Of a stretch of DNA of 60,783 bases, positions 60,244 through 60,783 are shown one piece after another (position 1 is the stretch's first letter; every line of letters begins with the position of its first letter). The notes below the pieces were generated by a model that did not search any database, had not been told where the DNA came from, and saw only the letters and a list, made by a program, of their open reading frames with translations. The position numbers and the translations under genes were made by a program. This DNA comes from an uncultured Bacteroidia bacterium (GTDB lineage Bacteria > Bacteroidota > Bacteroidia > Bacteroidales > F082). The DNA lies in the NCBI GenBank assembly GCA_902767725.1, contig CACXIM010000011.1, positions 1 through 60,783 of the forward strand. Reading direction: 5' to 3'.

Positions 60244-60783
60244 TTAGAGAAAAAATCGCAAGCGATTTTTGGGTTTAAACAATTTGTGGATCAATCGCGA
60301 AGGCCAACCATAAACAATAGCCACAAGGCAAAGGATAGTATTGAGCACGCTGATGCGGAAGAAGTCCCAAAACGGACGGAAGTGCGTAACACGGTCTTCG
60401 GGATATAAAACATTGACCTTGATGGGCACCAAGTCTGTGCCGCGCCAGGCGGAGAAGACTAAGAGCGACAGTTCGGCCTCATAGCGGGCGCTAAAAATTT
60501 GGGGCAACCTTTTCAAAGGATACAAGCGATAACCCGTTTGTGTGTCGGGCAAATCGATCCAAGTTTGTATCTTAAACCAAAAGTTCGAGAATTTGTTGGC
60601 GAAGCTGTTCTTGCCGGGCATGTTCTCTTGTTTCAGGTTGCGGCTGCCCACAATCAAGGCGCCGGGGTGTTGCTCCAAGGCCTTGACAAACAGCGGGATG
60701 TCTTCAGGATAATGCTGTCCGTCGCTGTCGATGGTGATGGCATAGTCGAAGCCCATGGCTTTGGCTTTCTTGAAGCCTTGCTT
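60244..60783 (-). CDS. Family 2 glycosyltransferase (C-terminal part, cut by the window edge)
   Basis: The frame is open to the window end, so at least 179 C-terminal residues are seen and the N-terminus is missing. AITIDSDGQHYPEDIP carries the DxD-type metal and nucleotide-sugar binding motif of GT2 enzymes of the dolichyl-phosphate mannosyltransferase kind. GALIVGSRNLKQENMPGKNS and DTQTGYRLYPLKRLP are typical later blocks. A short hydrophobic segment (VLNTILCLVAIVYGW) near the end suggests membrane association. Glycosyltransferases of this type accompany MMPL exporters in aryl-polyene/flexirubin-type clusters. Confidence 0.85.
   Translation of the reverse strand, partial: KQGFKKAKAMGFDYAITIDSDGQHYPEDIPLFVKALEQHPGALIVGSRNLKQENMPGKNSFANKFSNFWFKIQTWIDLPDTQTGYRLYPLKRLPQIFSARYEAELSLLVFSAWRGTDLVPIKVNVLYPEDRVTHFRPFWDFFRISVLNTILCLVAIVYGWPSRLIHKLFKPKNRLRFFL

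Noticed and set aside
46213-60783. Carotenoid (crt) operon
   Set aside because: The double FAD enzyme resembles CrtI, but there is no phytoene synthase, lycopene cyclase or hydroxylase. The ligases, BtrH-type protein, MMPL exporter and acyltransferases fit an aryl-polyene/flexirubin-like pathway better.

Overview
The window looks like a chromosomal segment of an uncultured member of the Bacteroidales (phylum Bacteroidota); I cannot name a genus. The reasons are a SusC/SusD pair, two proteins with type IX secretion (T9SS) C-terminal domains, the gliding/T9SS lipoprotein GldH next to a RicT-type PSP1 protein, a BACON-domain lipoprotein, and many promoters of the Bacteroidota form TAnnTTTG (often TATTTTTG or TACCTTTG) placed 10-50 bases before start codons that lack a Shine-Dalgarno sequence. 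Base composition is about 50% GC, with AT-rich patches at a T9SS protein (15553-16629) and around an IS200-like transposase.

Layout. 1-10.4 kb is housekeeping: the start of rplY, prs, a tRNA-Leu, glmS, a LemA lipoprotein, then ricT-gldH-pbp1A-obgE-PAP2 on the plus strand facing a SAM hydrolase. 10.6-20.5 kb holds phoH, a REP-associated transposase inside a nest of palindromes, purC, a PHP histidinol-phosphatase, a U32 protease, tRNA-Pro, mntP, an Omp85-type barrel, gpmA and a frameshifted toxin-antitoxin pair. 20.5-34.7 kb has an OstA/LptA-like protein, glnS, an 81-bp tandem repeat array, tRNA-Cys, a GT-C-like membrane protein, two small lipoprotein-type frames, rnr, a cobalamin riboswitch in front of nrdD-nrdG, and a bacterial-type proS.

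34.8-42.8 kb is a self-contained three-gene operon: susC, susD and a secreted PNGase F-like glycoamidase with a T9SS tail. It has a clear promoter and terminator and keeps the three PNGase F catalytic acids. The genes fit together as a surface deglycosylase plus an importer for the N-glycans it releases.

42.9-60.8 kb begins with a zinc-ribbon protein and gpsA and then becomes a lipid or polyene-type biosynthetic cluster cut off by the right edge. It has a BtrH-type acyltransferase, two adenylate-forming ligases, two acyltransferase domains, a secreted esterase, a B12-type radical SAM enzyme, a double FAD desaturase/isomerase fusion, an MMPL exporter fused to an acyltransferase, and a family 2 glycosyltransferase. 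This matches the tailoring and export half of the aryl-polyene/flexirubin clusters known from Bacteroidota. No ketosynthase or acyl carrier protein is visible, so these would have to lie beyond base 60783 or elsewhere.

The window is rich in small dispersed palindromes of at least four families. Several have entered coding sequence in frame (gldH signal peptide, PHP phosphatase, MMPL exporter) or form the end of a gene (phoH).
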